Shown in pieces: positions 48,001-58,034 of a stretch of 64,000 nucleotides of DNA; the first letter of the stretch is position 1; each line of letters begins with the position of its first letter. The notes beneath the pieces are model-generated. The model was not told the origin of the DNA. It worked only from the letters and a program-made list of their open reading frames with translations, and did not search any database. The translations under genes and the position numbers were made by a program. Source of the stretch: Tranzscheliella williamsii (lineage: Eukaryota; Basidiomycota; Ustilaginomycetes; Ustilaginales; Ustilaginaceae); the NCBI GenBank assembly GCA_023212725.1, contig JALBYF010000012.1, positions 1 through 64,000 of the forward strand, read 5' to 3'.

Positions 48001-50600
48001 TACACCAAAAAGTAATCATGGCTGATGAGATTCAACATGAAGGAGCTGAGGGACATTTGGCTTTGGCTAGATCCCTCTTCGTTGTCGGACCTAGGAGCGT
48101 CAGGATCGAGGTACTCGGTAGATGGACGCAATGTCCCTAAATCATATTCTGCAGCATTGTCTAGTCGGTTCCTGATGTCTCTGGCGAAACCAAGAAGCTT
48201 TCGAGATCGGATGCGCACGTTGTCGAATACACTATGGATCCATTTGGCCCGGTCTTCAATTGTTATGAACGTTTTACCCTCGCCGCCGCGACCCGTGGCT
48301 GGACCACTACCCAAATTGGGCGCCTGATCAGACTTGGCAAGACTGACAGGTCCAGAATGTGGATGGGACAGCCATCTGCCGTGCTGATCCTGGTGAGTCA
48401 ATGTGGCTGTCAATTCGCGGTTGAAGTAGCGTGCGATACGATCGAAGAGCTTATTGACAAAACGTGTAATGTTGGTGGCGACAATGATGTCTCCACCCTC
48501 GATGGACTCGACCGCAGTGCTGAGGAACCTCCATTCTGGCTCCAAGATTTCAGTCTCCTTAAAATAGATGCTAGCTTTCAGCTTCATCCGAAGCAGCTTG
48601 AAGAAAAATTTCAATGCACTTCTGAGACTCTCGTCGTAGCCCTCGGCGATGCAAGGTGCGAGGTCCCAACCTCGTTCGGGATCAGGGACGATAATGCTAG
48701 TGTACTGCAACTTGACTCTGCACGCCATTGCGAGCGCGGCTCTTAGGTCGTCTGTGAGCGAGTCCACGATCAAGACACTTGGCTCGGCCATCTTGCCGGC
48801 GTAGTCGAGCCTCAGCCGCAGAGCACCCTGCATTAGCCTGGTTGGGAAATTGATAAGCGTGACAAGCTCTGGTTCGAATGAGGGCAGCGCCATGCGTCGA
48901 AAGTCCCTGTGATACTGCAATATGGTAGCTTTGGCCTTGGTAATGAGACTGTAGAGACTTGATAGGGTTCTTTTTTCGAATGTCGACTGTAAGGAGCCTT
49001 CTTTCTGGATGCGTTCCACGAAAGTAGTGTCGTCATCTGGGACAGGCTGTCGCGAGCGTCCGTGCTCGCGCTGTTCTGCGTCGCCATTCTGATATCGATC
49101 GACCTTCTGCTTGGTCTGATGTGAGGCGATCTCGAGTGATTCAGAGCCGGTCCACTTTTGCAAAATGCTAATCTGAAGACGTAGGGACGTGGTGAGGTTG
49201 TACCAGCTATAGAGCGACCTCAGCTTGGCAAGTAAGTCTTGGTCGCCCCACTCGGGAACCAATTCGATGGCTTTCTTTGTTGAGGGAAATTGCTCCTCTG
49301 CACTATCGATGCGGGTGAGCAGATCGCCTATCTCGGCTATTACCGCTTCTTTCTCTTCTTGTACGCGTGTATCGGATTTGGAGGTAGCATTCAAGTCGGG
49401 TTCGGCATCGATGTCCGGGGTTGATTGTGAGTCGCTCATCCCTTGCTTTTCCAACTCTTCGGCTTCATGGTCTGAGGCGGCAATATGCTCCGCCCTGCAG
49501 GCTTTGACCTCCTGAACGAGGTCGCGAAGGATCTTGCTAAGCCCTTGCGTAAGTCGTTTCTCTTCCTCCTCAATTGCACCACGGCGTTGTCCTTTTCCTC
49601 TCAACATAGCTCTGATGTCAAGCCAGCGTTTATAGGTGAGCTCATGACGTGACAAGTCGGGAGTGTCAACCGAATTGATACGCTTGGTTTCTGACTTGAG
49701 CACCTCTGAATTGAGCACCGACTCGAGCATGATCTGCCATTCCATACGCTGTTGCGGATTGAGTACGGGAGTTTCCGCCTCTACTGTATCGGTAGGAGTA
49801 TGGAGGTCCAGGGCGAAATCCGGCCCTGGCGTGCCAGGTCCGGACGTAAAGCCTATCGACGCCTCCATCGTATCTAGAGGCGGGGCGAGCAGGCGTGTAG
49901 ACGAAGCTGTCGCGGGACGTGTTTGGGTTTCGCCATCCCAATCATCGCTATCGTCGCTGATAATGTTATTGCCGGTCGAAGGCGGAGGTATAGAAGCCTT
50001 TTTCTTCTTTCTGTCGAGGCTGGCGGTGTTTGTGAAAAAATAGTCGAGGGCGCCAGCGCGCGGGGAGGCGCCGACTGAGCGATTCATATGGTAAGGGCTG
50101 TGATCGTCATCCTCCGCGTCGGAGTCGTCGAGCAGGGCATCGTCGATCTCGTTTTGCTTTGCTGCTCTTTTTTTCTCGGCATTGAGCTCGCGTTCAACTA
50201 AACTAGTTCCTACAGCGTCGTCAAAATAGGCGGGATCTTCGGACAGATCCCGGTCTTCGGGAAGAGGTTGAGCCAAGCTGGTGGTACGAGCTCGAGCAGT
50301 AGTAACATGGCGAAGTGTTGAACTGGAGCGGGGCGCCCTGCGAGGGCCTGTACGGGTGCCGATGCCGGCCGTCGGGACGCGGGTGTTGGCAGGCGGCAAA
50401 GCAGTCTCGCCAGTAGGGGAAGAGATTGGCTCTACGAAAGAGACAGAAGCGCCTCGACGGAGGGCCTTGTGATCGCTGGGCTGAGGATGCTCTGCTTGAG
50501 ATCCATCTTGTTGTGTCGATTCCTTCTGCTCTCCGACTGGCACACTTGACTCTATTATCCTAGGACGGCCTTCAATGTCCTTCATCTCGGCATCAACCAT
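45015..50600 (-). CDS. MAP kinase kinase kinase, Ssk2/Ssk22 (Wis4/Win1) type
   Basis: One 1861-codon frame from the ATG at 50600. The kinase domain is near the C-terminus (about 1345-1640): glycine loop FIGGGTFGTVYLA, AVKEIRFQDISSS with the ATP-binding Lys, catalytic loop IIHRDIKPDNILLD, VDFGAAK (DFG), then a long insertion of about 45 residues rich in Gly/Ala, then GTPMYMAPEVIKG and WSLGCVVLEFATGKRPW. The upstream region carries conserved blocks of the long Ssk2 regulatory part (LINFPTRLMQGALRLRLD, VESIEGGDIIVATNITRFV, YILLLSPRDPFMW). This kinase is the top of the Hog1 stress cascade, activated by the response regulator Ssk1. The first 350 residues are disordered, and a disordered tail of about 220 residues follows the kinase. 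Divergent from Ric1. Confidence 0.93.
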   Translation of the reverse strand: MVDAEMKDIEGRPRIIESSVPVGEQKESTQQDGSQAEHPQPSDHKALRRGASVSFVEPISSPTGETALPPANTRVPTAGIGTRTGPRRAPRSSSTLRHVTTARARTTSLAQPLPEDRDLSEDPAYFDDAVGTSLVERELNAEKKRAAKQNEIDDALLDDSDAEDDDHSPYHMNRSVGASPRAGALDYFFTNTASLDRKKKKASIPPPSTGNNIISDDSDDWDGETQTRPATASSTRLLAPPLDTMEASIGFTSGPGTPGPDFALDLHTPTDTVEAETPVLNPQQRMEWQIMLESVLNSEVLKSETKRINSVDTPDLSRHELTYKRWLDIRAMLRGKGQRRGAIEEEEKRLTQGLSKILRDLVQEVKACRAEHIAASDHEAEELEKQGMSDSQSTPDIDAEPDLNATSKSDTRVQEEKEAVIAEIGDLLTRIDSAEEQFPSTKKAIELVPEWGDQDLLAKLRSLYSWYNLTTSLRLQISILQKWTGSESLEIASHQTKQKVDRYQNGDAEQREHGRSRQPVPDDDTTFVERIQKEGSLQSTFEKRTLSSLYSLITKAKATILQYHRDFRRMALPSFEPELVTLINFPTRLMQGALRLRLDYAGKMAEPSVLIVDSLTDDLRAALAMACRVKLQYTSIIVPDPERGWDLAPCIAEGYDESLRSALKFFFKLLRMKLKASIYFKETEILEPEWRFLSTAVESIEGGDIIVATNITRFVNKLFDRIARYFNRELTATLTHQDQHGRWLSHPHSGPVSLAKSDQAPNLGSGPATGRGGEGKTFITIEDRAKWIHSVFDNVRIRSRKLLGFARDIRNRLDNAAEYDLGTLRPSTEYLDPDAPRSDNEEGSSQSQMSLSSFMLNLISHDYFLVYTESLEENGIYLIAEPSLQDKPELIRDLVCKCLHRVRPGEDDSTTATEATTAAVLNADAEDGDDGGFNNANTLREQIETQNGSYFANSDDHPRYILLLSPRDPFMWTGKVMHHVMPKVDIALADRRVRLVADGPKKRLELSKTHFQSIFSHPLQSIVEPDEASEDGDASFPLETLYDHMAHMSRIQSGLEDINKGVYMLSDTVIRKVPHIRRRLRGVEAHTRQKNLASRSTTGDATTGVLNGGCDELIQNCYSMAAEHGRRALPFIESSRLRDQMTLSLARLAIDWIAFICDDCVPSERKTFKWAVSALGNANYITSAENIFRLNEQDFALLRSKVASCMALLISHFDILGARSSVAKAQEDQERTEREKADRNRIMAAGSTDASQHLLEDFQALRLLGADGEQKLAVTQGPGIGAQMRFNRLDTLMHATEERWISKTVEWDTARHKVEVEQRIVGRVLDDTRLEDRSLQFLAQSASKITIRWQQGQFIGGGTFGTVYLAVNLDSGGLMAVKEIRFQDISSSPGLYQQIKDEMEVMSMLSHPNIVEYYGIEVHRDRVYIFEEYCQGGSLAALLEHGRIEDETVIQIYTLQMLEGLIYLHSQGIIHRDIKPDNILLDHMGVLKYVDFGAAKILAKNSRTIQRSRKTGGMGHIGMAVGAGEGGKQGGLAGAMASLQGTPMYMAPEVIKGIGDVPPAAADVWSLGCVVLEFATGKRPWSNFDNEWAIMFHIGMAEQHPALPDPSQLSSLGIEFIRQCLTINPRQRSTATQLKEDPWMRSLIEELDAANAAEDAAEQVGVEDSLNDDGQPTDIDTESHSEGSSTPNTIDASKFGHVQAQGGAAGLGRAPTYKSLDRNVSSLNSVRSKWSNSDTGAASSTSTNVIPPYNPAMSLRASLGYRQQQKNAAVPPAPGESAAGESAQEQSPATADAEKEEEQSQAACKPPAHVPGHPSHAHPGYPALYADLQYSKEDAQRRAMLRHDSSLTSLPAEAGSDSGSA

Positions 50601-51477
50601 GTTCGCAGCAGCTACAAGCTTCAGGCGGGTCGAGATGCCTAGGAGGCCGCACAGATAGAGGAGCGTCGGGAGGCTGGATAACCTGGCAGTGCCAGCCGGT
50701 AGGAGGCCAACTTAGTAGTCCGCGATCTTCTATACAGAGTTAATCGGACATTTGGACGCTAGTAGCAGGGCCGCTGTCGGTAGGTGATGTCAGACTGCGA
50801 AGAAGAACGACGATGATGAAGGCTGTTCCCTGTAGCGTTACAGCAGATAAAAAGCAGCACGACTACGTGACCGATGCTGAAGTCCGACGCTGATGTCAAT
50901 AGCTACTCGGCTGATCCGATCGATGTGATTGTGATTGTGATGGTGATCGTGATCGTGATCGTGACTTGATCGTGGTCGTGTTCGTGGTTGTGATTGTGAT
51001 CGTGATCTTGAGGCAAAAACGTCCCAGTCACAGAGGGGGTGATGGAGAAGACCAAAAGGTGGAGTGAAGATGGGATCCAAAGTCACCCACGACCATGTGA
51101 ATCTGATCCAGCCAGCTCCAAATCAAAAGTCACGTACAGCTAGGTGAGTGAAATAGAATGTGAACAGGAATACCTGATTGAATTGATCTTCCACTCTTTG
51201 CAAGCGCGTAAGGCGCCTAAGCAGCGATGGGATTTGATGTAATTCTTAGCGTAGCGTATCCGTCAGGTTATCTGTTGAATGTTAGATTGACGCACAGGCC
51301 AGCAGCTGTTATACCATACATTCATAACTCATATGCATGGAAGGGATGTGAAGCACACCGCTTTCCTCCAACGCGATCAGTCTCTGCGATTGAGTCCCTT
51401 CTTGAGCGTCGCCTACAGCTCCGGTAGTGGAGAACTGATCTGTCTACACTGCGCCCGGCCGAGCTAGAAGAGCCAAG
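50601..51477. other. Divergent promoter of Ssk2-type kinase and Ric1
   Basis: About 880 bases between two long divergent genes with no supported ORF. Contains the GTGATY repeat and AT-richer sequence at 51120-51340. Confidence 0.45.
50923..51010 (+). repeat. GTGATY-type hexanucleotide repeat
   Basis: Imperfect tandem units GTGATT and GTGATC, changing to CGTGGT/TGTGGT units in the middle. Located in the shared upstream region of the kinase and Ric1 genes. Confidence 0.75.
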
Positions 51478-54400
51478 ATGTATTGGCCCACGGCCTCTGC
51501 CGCAAGGCTACATCTCTCGCCTTCTGGGCTCGACCAGCCCGCTCGCTTTTTTCACTTCGACATAGAGGCCGCGCGGCAGCTAGCAGAAGGAGAGAATGAG
51601 CTGTCAGCTGGCCAGGATGGGCTTGTACAGCTTGCACGCTCCCGTAACGGTATGATGTGGGCTGCGTTGAGCAAAACTACCATCTCTGTCTGGTCCACAC
51701 GGCCGGCGCAGGTCGTTGCCGCGCTGGTCCGGACGCCGCAGAGTCTCCACGACTATGGCAGCAACAGAAGGGTCGAGTGGCGGCCGGACGGCCGTGCTCT
51801 GCTTGTTGAGACGGATCAATCCTATCTTCTCCTCTACAACCTCGTTTACCACCAACCCAGTTCTACTGTCTACAGCTATATTCCATCCTCGGGTTCCGGC
51901 TCCAAGTCTGCATCCGGCGAGAGCTTCGCGCCTGGTCCGAGCTCGCTACGCAGCTCCTTCTCTCCTGGTGCCGGAGAAAGCGCCGCTGCTGGGGACTTGA
52001 GCCTCGGCGCTCTCTCGGGCGAAGCATGCGAGCTCAGGTTCAGGCTGGTGCTCCGTATCGATGCTGCACTGGGTTGGGCAACATGCACAGAGACTCACAT
52101 GCTCGTCTGTACCACTACGCCGCCTGCCGTACAATGCATTCGCTGGCCCGATGATGACCCTGATGCGCCTCCGCCAGATATCAGCGACCCTCTATTCAGA
52201 ACCCGCACCTCGCTCGTCCAGTCTTTGGCGTGGATTGTTGATCCCTCTGAGGAACAAAAACATAACGCGACCAATGTCGTTCAAATAGTCTATTCAAGAC
52301 CCATGGACGTCTTTGTATGGATTACCTCGGATGGCCGGGCGTATGCGGTCCATCTCGACCTTTATAGCAAATCTTGCTTATGGACGGGCAAATGCTTCCA
52401 TGGCGCCCCCCCCGCTAGGCGCCGCTCAGCTGCTAATGGTCACCTCGCTTCCCAGGAAGCTGGGCTGCCGCAGGAAAATGGCCATACAAATGTCCTACCA
52501 CAAGCTTCTCGCAACAATCAGCCAGAGACGGGCGCGAAGGCAAACGGCGACGTCAACGCCGAGACTGTGAGAAGAGGACATGAGGATGCCACGCAGGATG
52601 AAGGCAGGTATTGCGCCGCCAGCCTGCCTCCAGATCAGCGCTGTTCAGCCGTTGCAATCAATGCCAAATTCAGTCTCATAGCTGTCGGTCTGATGGATGG
52701 GACTGTTGCCGTCTACAACTACCGAGCTCCGAATCGGACACCGCTCTTTTCGCATTCCCTGTCGGTCAGGCAGGCACTCAAATCGACGGCGAGCTATCTG
52801 ACGACGGGGCCAGTCACGGCGGTCTCCTGGACAAGCGACGGGCATGCGCTGGCCGTGGGTTGGGAGAAGGGCCTATCTGTATGGTCGACCTATGGCAAGC
52901 TCATGGGTTGCACTCTGCGCGAGGACTGGGAGCTTGCGTCCAAGCATTTCTCTGACGCATTCATGTCGGGCGCTAAGGACCTCTTCTGGGGCCCCGGAAA
53001 TACGCAGCTTTTCATCTTGGCGTTGAGAAAGCCGGGAGAGGCTCTGAAGCAGAACAATCAGCTGTTCATCCTACCCTTCTCGAAATCAGCTGTTGCAGGG
53101 CAGCATTCGCCGGACAATACTAGGTATGCGTTCTCACAGACCGATGACAGCGTCCACGTATATCGCGGAGGTGACCAGCCCGATCTCTCTGTAATCACCC
53201 CCGAGAGCGACGTGTGGCAGCATATCAAGATCCCACAGACCTACCTCGCTGCCAATTGGCCCATCCGGTATGCCTCCATAAGCGCGGATGGCACTCTGAT
53301 CGCCGTAGCCGGACGCAGGGGCCTTGCTCACTACTCGTCCAGCTCGGGAAGGTGGAAGACGCACAAGAATGTTGCGCAGGAGCAATCGTTCGTGGTGCGC
53401 GGGGGCCTGCAGTGGTACCAGCATGTCCTCATCGCAGCGTGCGATGCCGGCGGTGAGAGCCAGCTTCGGCTGTATTCCCGCGATGCGGAGCTTGAGTCAT
53501 CGCAGCTGCTGGATCTGCAGCTCTTGCCGAGCCCCGTCATCCTCACGTCGCTCTTCGATAACAGCCTGCTTGTATACACGGCGGACAACACCTTCTACCA
53601 TTTCCTGATCGACCTTACGCAGGATCGCATCCGACTGCGCCTCTGCGGCTCGATCACCTTTGAGGGCGTGGTGGGAGAGCCCGCCCGGGTGAGGGGCATG
53701 AGCTGGATGATACCTGGAAGCCAGCAACGCTTCGGCGACCCCGTCGACGACCTGGCTGTGGCCACAATTATCTTCCTGATCGATGGCAAGCTGGTGCTTC
53801 TACGACCACGCAAACTCCACAACACGGCAAGCGGCCGCACCGCAGGTGGTAGATTGGAAGACGACGACGAGGAGGTCGCCTATGACATGCAGATTTTGGC
53901 GGACAAGATCGAGTACTATTGGACGCATCTGCACGGGATCGGCACTTTGGAGAACTCGCTGTGGGGATACGACGGCAGCGGGATCAGGCTCTGGCTCGAC
54001 GCCTTGCGCATCTCGTCGCCGGACGACGATGCGCGCTCGGAGGGTTCGGACGACGAGGACGATGGGCAGCTCGAGTACCAGACGATCGAGTCATCTGTCA
54101 CGATGCCGCTCGACTTCTACCCGCTCTGCGTTCTGCTGGAAAAGGGCATTGTGCTGGGAGTCGAGTCGGATGTCTCGCTGCGCAAGTCGCTCGACTTTGC
54201 GGTCTGGCGCACGGCTACCAACACCCATCTCTTCCTGCACCAGATTCTACGCAACTATCTCGAGAAGGGGCTGCTGGAAGAAGCGGTCTTCTTTGCAGCA
54301 TCGTATCAGGGCCTGCTATACTTTGCACATGCCTTGGAGATTCTACTGCACGCGGTTCTGGAGGACGAGGCAGATGCCGGCCTTGGCGATGCGCAATACT

Positions 54401-55359
54401 CCCGCAAGGGGTCTGGAAGTCTCCTGCAAAAGGAGCGGAGCACAAGCGCGCTGCTCGCCGATGTAGCCGAGGAAGGGGAGCACGAGGACAGCCGGGAGGC
54501 GGGGCATGCCGAGAAGCAAGACTGCGACTTGGCCTTGTCTACGCGGACTTTGCGCTTGTCGGACAACCAGCTGGGGCTGCCCGAGACGAGTGATGGCGGG
54601 CGGGCGGTGTCGCCGACGCCGTCGAACGTGCCCAAGGCGATTCTGCCGCTGGTGGTGGAGTTCCTGGACCACTTTCCCGAGGCGCTCGAGGTGGTGGTGG
54701 GCTGTGCGCGCAAGACCGAGGTGGCGCGGTGGGCGTACCTGTTCGATGTGGTCGGTGCGCCGCGGACGCTGTTCCGCAAGTGCATTGCGGCGGATCAGCT
54801 GCAGACGGCGGGCATGTATCTGCTGGTGCTGCACAATCTGGAGGCGCTCGAGGTGTCGATTGCGCACACGGTCGAGCTGCTCAAACTGGCGGTGGCCAAG
54901 GAGGACTGGGGGTTGTGTCGCGATCTGCTGCGCTTTGTCGCGAGCATGGATCCGAGCGGGGGGGCGTTGGAGGCGGCGGTGGCGGCCGCCGGGATCCTGC
55001 GCGCCGATGATGGTGACGGGCCGCCGAGGCTGATGCGGACCGCGTCGGCGCCGATGGCGACCGCGACGGTTGCGCCGATGCTGGCGACTATGGAGGAGGC
55101 GGACGAGGAGGCGGCGGGGGGCGAGGCCGCGCTGACGATGGCGACACGGCCCGGGCCAGGGGCGCGCTCCAAGTCGGCGACGCTCCCGCACCGCACCGCC
55201 AACGCCGCACTCGCCGCCCCCGCGCGCCGCCAGTACTCCCACGGGATCGGCATGAGCCTTAGCCGCGTCGGCCTGCGCAGCTCCGACCGGCTCTGGGACG
55301 CCTCCGCCTCCCCGCACACCACCCCTACCCGCGACACCCGCCCCCGCTCCACCAGCTGA
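51478..55359 (+). CDS. RIC1: Ric1, subunit of the Ric1-Rgp1 exchange factor for Ypt6/Rab6
   Basis: The ATG at 51478 gives 1293 residues in one exon. The start MYWPTASAARLHL and the block VEWRPDGRALLVETDQSYLLLYNL match the Ric1 N-terminal beta-propeller (WD40-like repeats, about 1-560; other blades include FSLIAVGLMDGTVAVYNY, AVSWTSDGHALAVGW and GTLIAVAGRRGLAHYS). Residues about 860-1160 are the RIC1 helical domain (LPLVVEFLDHFPEALEVVVG, RWAYLFDVVGAPRTLF, AGMYLLVLHNLEALEVS). Ric1-Rgp1 activates Ypt6 at the Golgi for fusion of endosomal vesicles, a step served by GARP, whose Vps52 subunit also lies in this window. The C-terminal 150 residues are Ala/Arg/Thr-rich and GC-rich. Confidence 0.92.
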   Translation: MYWPTASAARLHLSPSGLDQPARFFHFDIEAARQLAEGENELSAGQDGLVQLARSRNGMMWAALSKTTISVWSTRPAQVVAALVRTPQSLHDYGSNRRVEWRPDGRALLVETDQSYLLLYNLVYHQPSSTVYSYIPSSGSGSKSASGESFAPGPSSLRSSFSPGAGESAAAGDLSLGALSGEACELRFRLVLRIDAALGWATCTETHMLVCTTTPPAVQCIRWPDDDPDAPPPDISDPLFRTRTSLVQSLAWIVDPSEEQKHNATNVVQIVYSRPMDVFVWITSDGRAYAVHLDLYSKSCLWTGKCFHGAPPARRRSAANGHLASQEAGLPQENGHTNVLPQASRNNQPETGAKANGDVNAETVRRGHEDATQDEGRYCAASLPPDQRCSAVAINAKFSLIAVGLMDGTVAVYNYRAPNRTPLFSHSLSVRQALKSTASYLTTGPVTAVSWTSDGHALAVGWEKGLSVWSTYGKLMGCTLREDWELASKHFSDAFMSGAKDLFWGPGNTQLFILALRKPGEALKQNNQLFILPFSKSAVAGQHSPDNTRYAFSQTDDSVHVYRGGDQPDLSVITPESDVWQHIKIPQTYLAANWPIRYASISADGTLIAVAGRRGLAHYSSSSGRWKTHKNVAQEQSFVVRGGLQWYQHVLIAACDAGGESQLRLYSRDAELESSQLLDLQLLPSPVILTSLFDNSLLVYTADNTFYHFLIDLTQDRIRLRLCGSITFEGVVGEPARVRGMSWMIPGSQQRFGDPVDDLAVATIIFLIDGKLVLLRPRKLHNTASGRTAGGRLEDDDEEVAYDMQILADKIEYYWTHLHGIGTLENSLWGYDGSGIRLWLDALRISSPDDDARSEGSDDEDDGQLEYQTIESSVTMPLDFYPLCVLLEKGIVLGVESDVSLRKSLDFAVWRTATNTHLFLHQILRNYLEKGLLEEAVFFAASYQGLLYFAHALEILLHAVLEDEADAGLGDAQYSRKGSGSLLQKERSTSALLADVAEEGEHEDSREAGHAEKQDCDLALSTRTLRLSDNQLGLPETSDGGRAVSPTPSNVPKAILPLVVEFLDHFPEALEVVVGCARKTEVARWAYLFDVVGAPRTLFRKCIAADQLQTAGMYLLVLHNLEALEVSIAHTVELLKLAVAKEDWGLCRDLLRFVASMDPSGGALEAAVAAAGILRADDGDGPPRLMRTASAPMATATVAPMLATMEEADEEAAGGEAALTMATRPGPGARSKSATLPHRTANAALAAPARRQYSHGIGMSLSRVGLRSSDRLWDASASPHTTPTRDTRPRSTS

Positions 55360-55535
55360 CCACGCGCCCCATGCTCAGCACACCATGCACTTTAACGCTA
55401 GCACTCACGCAACCCCAACCTGACACACAATGCCGACTACACACGACGGAGAGAGCGTGCAGAAGCGCGAGACACCAAGCGCGACGCACGGATGGTGACG
55501 GCGGGCGGTGTTAGATTGTGCTGGTGTGGGAGCGG

Positions 55536-57185
55536 TTACAACATGTACCGGAACGAGCTCTTGGCCATGGCGAGCTGAGTAAGCTGCTTCTTGGAGAGGG
55601 GCTGGTGTGCCTCGGGGTCTTTGGGGTCGGCGGGGTGCGGGTCGTCGGCGAGGGCGCTGCGCTTGAGGGCGTCCAGCTCGCGGTTCTCGAGGGTGAGCAT
55701 GTAGCGGTGGAGGAAGACGAGGGCGATGCAGGTCAGGATCATGGCGGCGGAGATGGTGTTGGACTGCCAGTAGCGGCTGCCCCACCTCTCGGGCCAGACG
55801 TACGGCGCGGCGACATTGCCAAGCTGCGAGAACGCGTTGATGAGCGCGAGCGCCACCGCCTTCTTGTACTTGGGCGTCGGGATCGACGGCGCGATCCACC
55901 CCAGCACGCACGTGTAGCCGGCATACGTCGACGCCTCGATAAACAGCGCAAAAAAGCGCGGCCCCAGCCCCGTCGCCGTCGAGCTGATGATGAAACCCAC
56001 AATCCCAAACACGAGCGGCACCACAATATGCCACGTCCGCTCCTTGACCCGATCCGAATGCAGCCCGTTGGCCAGACAGACCAAAAACGCAAAAAACCAG
56101 ATCGGCGCCGTCAGCAGCAGCGTCACCGTCGGCGAGTAGTTGAGTGTTTTGACAATGGTGGGGAAGACCTGATTGAACCCGACAGCGACGGTGACGGCGG
56201 TCAGCATAAAGGCGAGCACCCAGACCTTGACGTCCTTGACTGCGAGGATAAGACCCTGTACGGCACCGCCCTCCTCGTCGTTGGGCGAGAGACTGGTGCC
56301 GGCATCGAGCAGCAGGCGATTGACGGCCATGTGGCGCTCCTCGGGGGTGAGGAACTTGGAGTTGCCCGGCATGTCGGGAAGGATAAAAACGGCGGTAATG
56401 GCGACTGCAACGGTGATGGAGCCTTCGAGAATAAAGAGCCACTGCCAGCCACTAAGCCCTTGCTTGCCGTCCATGCCGGAAAGGATGCCGGCGGACATGA
56501 GGCCGGAGAAGGCATTGGAGATGATAGAGCCGGAGAAGAGAAGAGCGGTGCGGGTGGCCATCTCGTTCTTGCGGTAGAAGAAGGAGAGAAGGGCGAGCGC
56601 GCCTGGGAAGAAGGCGGACTCGACCACACCGAGGAGCAGGCGGATGGCGAGAAGGTCATGGTAGTTGCGCGCGGCAGCCGTGCAGGCCGAGACAGTTCCC
56701 CACAGCGCAACGCAGGCTGGGATGTAGAGCGAAGGCTTGCCAAGCTTGGTCATGAACAGATTCGATGGAATCTGGAACGAGATATACCCGACATAGAGAA
56801 TGGATAGCGCCGTTTGGTACTGGCTGTCTTGCAGCTTGAGATCGGTCTTGAATCCTCTGTCCCTGGCCGTAGAGATGTTGTTACGGTCGAGGTAATTTAA
56901 AATATATATAAGGATGAGCATGGGCATGAGATGGAGGTCGATCTTCCTGACGAGACGCTTCTCGAGGTCTTTGTAGCCTTGTGAGGTGGGGTCGAGGTAT
57001 GCGGGGAGATCGGCGAGCTGATTTCCGTTGTTTTGGGCGCTAGAATCCATCACGTCGGTGGTGGTTTCGCGCTGTGTTGTCGAGGCGGGTGTGTGCTGGA
57101 AGAGCTTGTCGACATCGCCGTCGGTGTTGGTCTTGACCTCGTCCTTCTCGAACGAGGTCCTGTCAATGTGGTCGTGATGCTGCAT
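55536..57185 (-). CDS. MFS permease, anion:cation symporter (Dal5/Tna1-like) family
   Basis: The ATG at 57185 (MQHHDHIDRTS) gives 549 residues; the frame upstream starts only at TTG. Residues 1-75 are polar and cytosolic. The first helix carries MLILIYILNYLDRNNISTAR, the landmark of the ACS family (allantoate, nicotinate, pantothenate and related organic anions). About twelve membrane segments follow, including QIPSNLFMTKLGKPS, RLLLGVVESAFFPGALALLS, GWQWLFILEGSITVAVA and the second-half helices. The central loop has an acidic NDEEGG segment. Substrate cannot be told. Single exon; its 3' end faces Ric1. Confidence 0.9.
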   Translation of the reverse strand: MQHHDHIDRTSFEKDEVKTNTDGDVDKLFQHTPASTTQRETTTDVMDSSAQNNGNQLADLPAYLDPTSQGYKDLEKRLVRKIDLHLMPMLILIYILNYLDRNNISTARDRGFKTDLKLQDSQYQTALSILYVGYISFQIPSNLFMTKLGKPSLYIPACVALWGTVSACTAAARNYHDLLAIRLLLGVVESAFFPGALALLSFFYRKNEMATRTALLFSGSIISNAFSGLMSAGILSGMDGKQGLSGWQWLFILEGSITVAVAITAVFILPDMPGNSKFLTPEERHMAVNRLLLDAGTSLSPNDEEGGAVQGLILAVKDVKVWVLAFMLTAVTVAVGFNQVFPTIVKTLNYSPTVTLLLTAPIWFFAFLVCLANGLHSDRVKERTWHIVVPLVFGIVGFIISSTATGLGPRFFALFIEASTYAGYTCVLGWIAPSIPTPKYKKAVALALINAFSQLGNVAAPYVWPERWGSRYWQSNTISAAMILTCIALVFLHRYMLTLENRELDALKRSALADDPHPADPKDPEAHQPLSKKQLTQLAMAKSSFRYML

Positions 57186-58034
57186 CGCGGCGGCGAAAAC
57201 AGGTTGGCCTGGAGACCGAAAGAAGGACCCGAAATGCGGCAAAGTGACGCTGATCAGGGCAGATGGATGGCCCGTAGTGGGTATATGTTGTATGGCAGGG
57301 CAGCAACAGAAGGTCGATGAGAAGAGGGGGAGGGGTGACGAGGCTGCGCAGGCAACGGAAAAGACGAGATCTTATACGGGCTTGGCTAGGGGCTGGTGCG
57401 GCCGCGTGGCTCGGAGCACTGCGTGGGGGGAATGCACGGTGCCAGGGGAGGGCGGACGCAGAACGGTAGAGACCGGCGACGATAGTACGGGCACGAACAT
57501 GCGCACAAGGCGCACTTTTTACCGCGCAAAGGGACGGGAGGTGCCAGACGAGGTCGAGCGCGCATGCAACTACGGCGAAATGGGCTTCGCTTACAGTGCC
57601 CCCGCGGGGACGATTGGCTCGATGTGGGAAGGAAGAGGAGCCGGAGAGGGGAGTCAGGACGACCGGCGTTGCTGGCTAGAGATGGGGCAGAAAACCGTTG
57701 TAGCCGAAACTCGGAGACCGGTGGTAGGCGAAAGGGTCAACCCGCGGCTAGAAGCGCACCGGAACAGCAAAGAGGGAGTGGGAAAAGAGGGAATAGGAAA
57801 GAGGAGCCCCAGGTAAGCGGGGAAGGCGAGCTGATGTAGCGAGGTGCGAAGGCGAGCGGAGCGGTATGGACGAGCGCATATCGCGGCGCACGCATCCATG
57901 CGGGGGACGCAGCGTGGGGGAAGTCGGACTTGAATTCGTATGCGACGCGCCCTCGAATCTCTCCGAGCCAAGCAATCCGGTCGAAGCACGCATGCAACTT
58001 GATGAAATGGATCTTAGGCACTAGCTGTTAAGAT
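57186..58034. other. Upstream region of the MFS permease gene
   Basis: Purine-rich, GC-rich sequence with overlapping ORFs on both strands that have no conserved features. Probably the permease promoter; nothing else identified. Confidence 0.35.
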
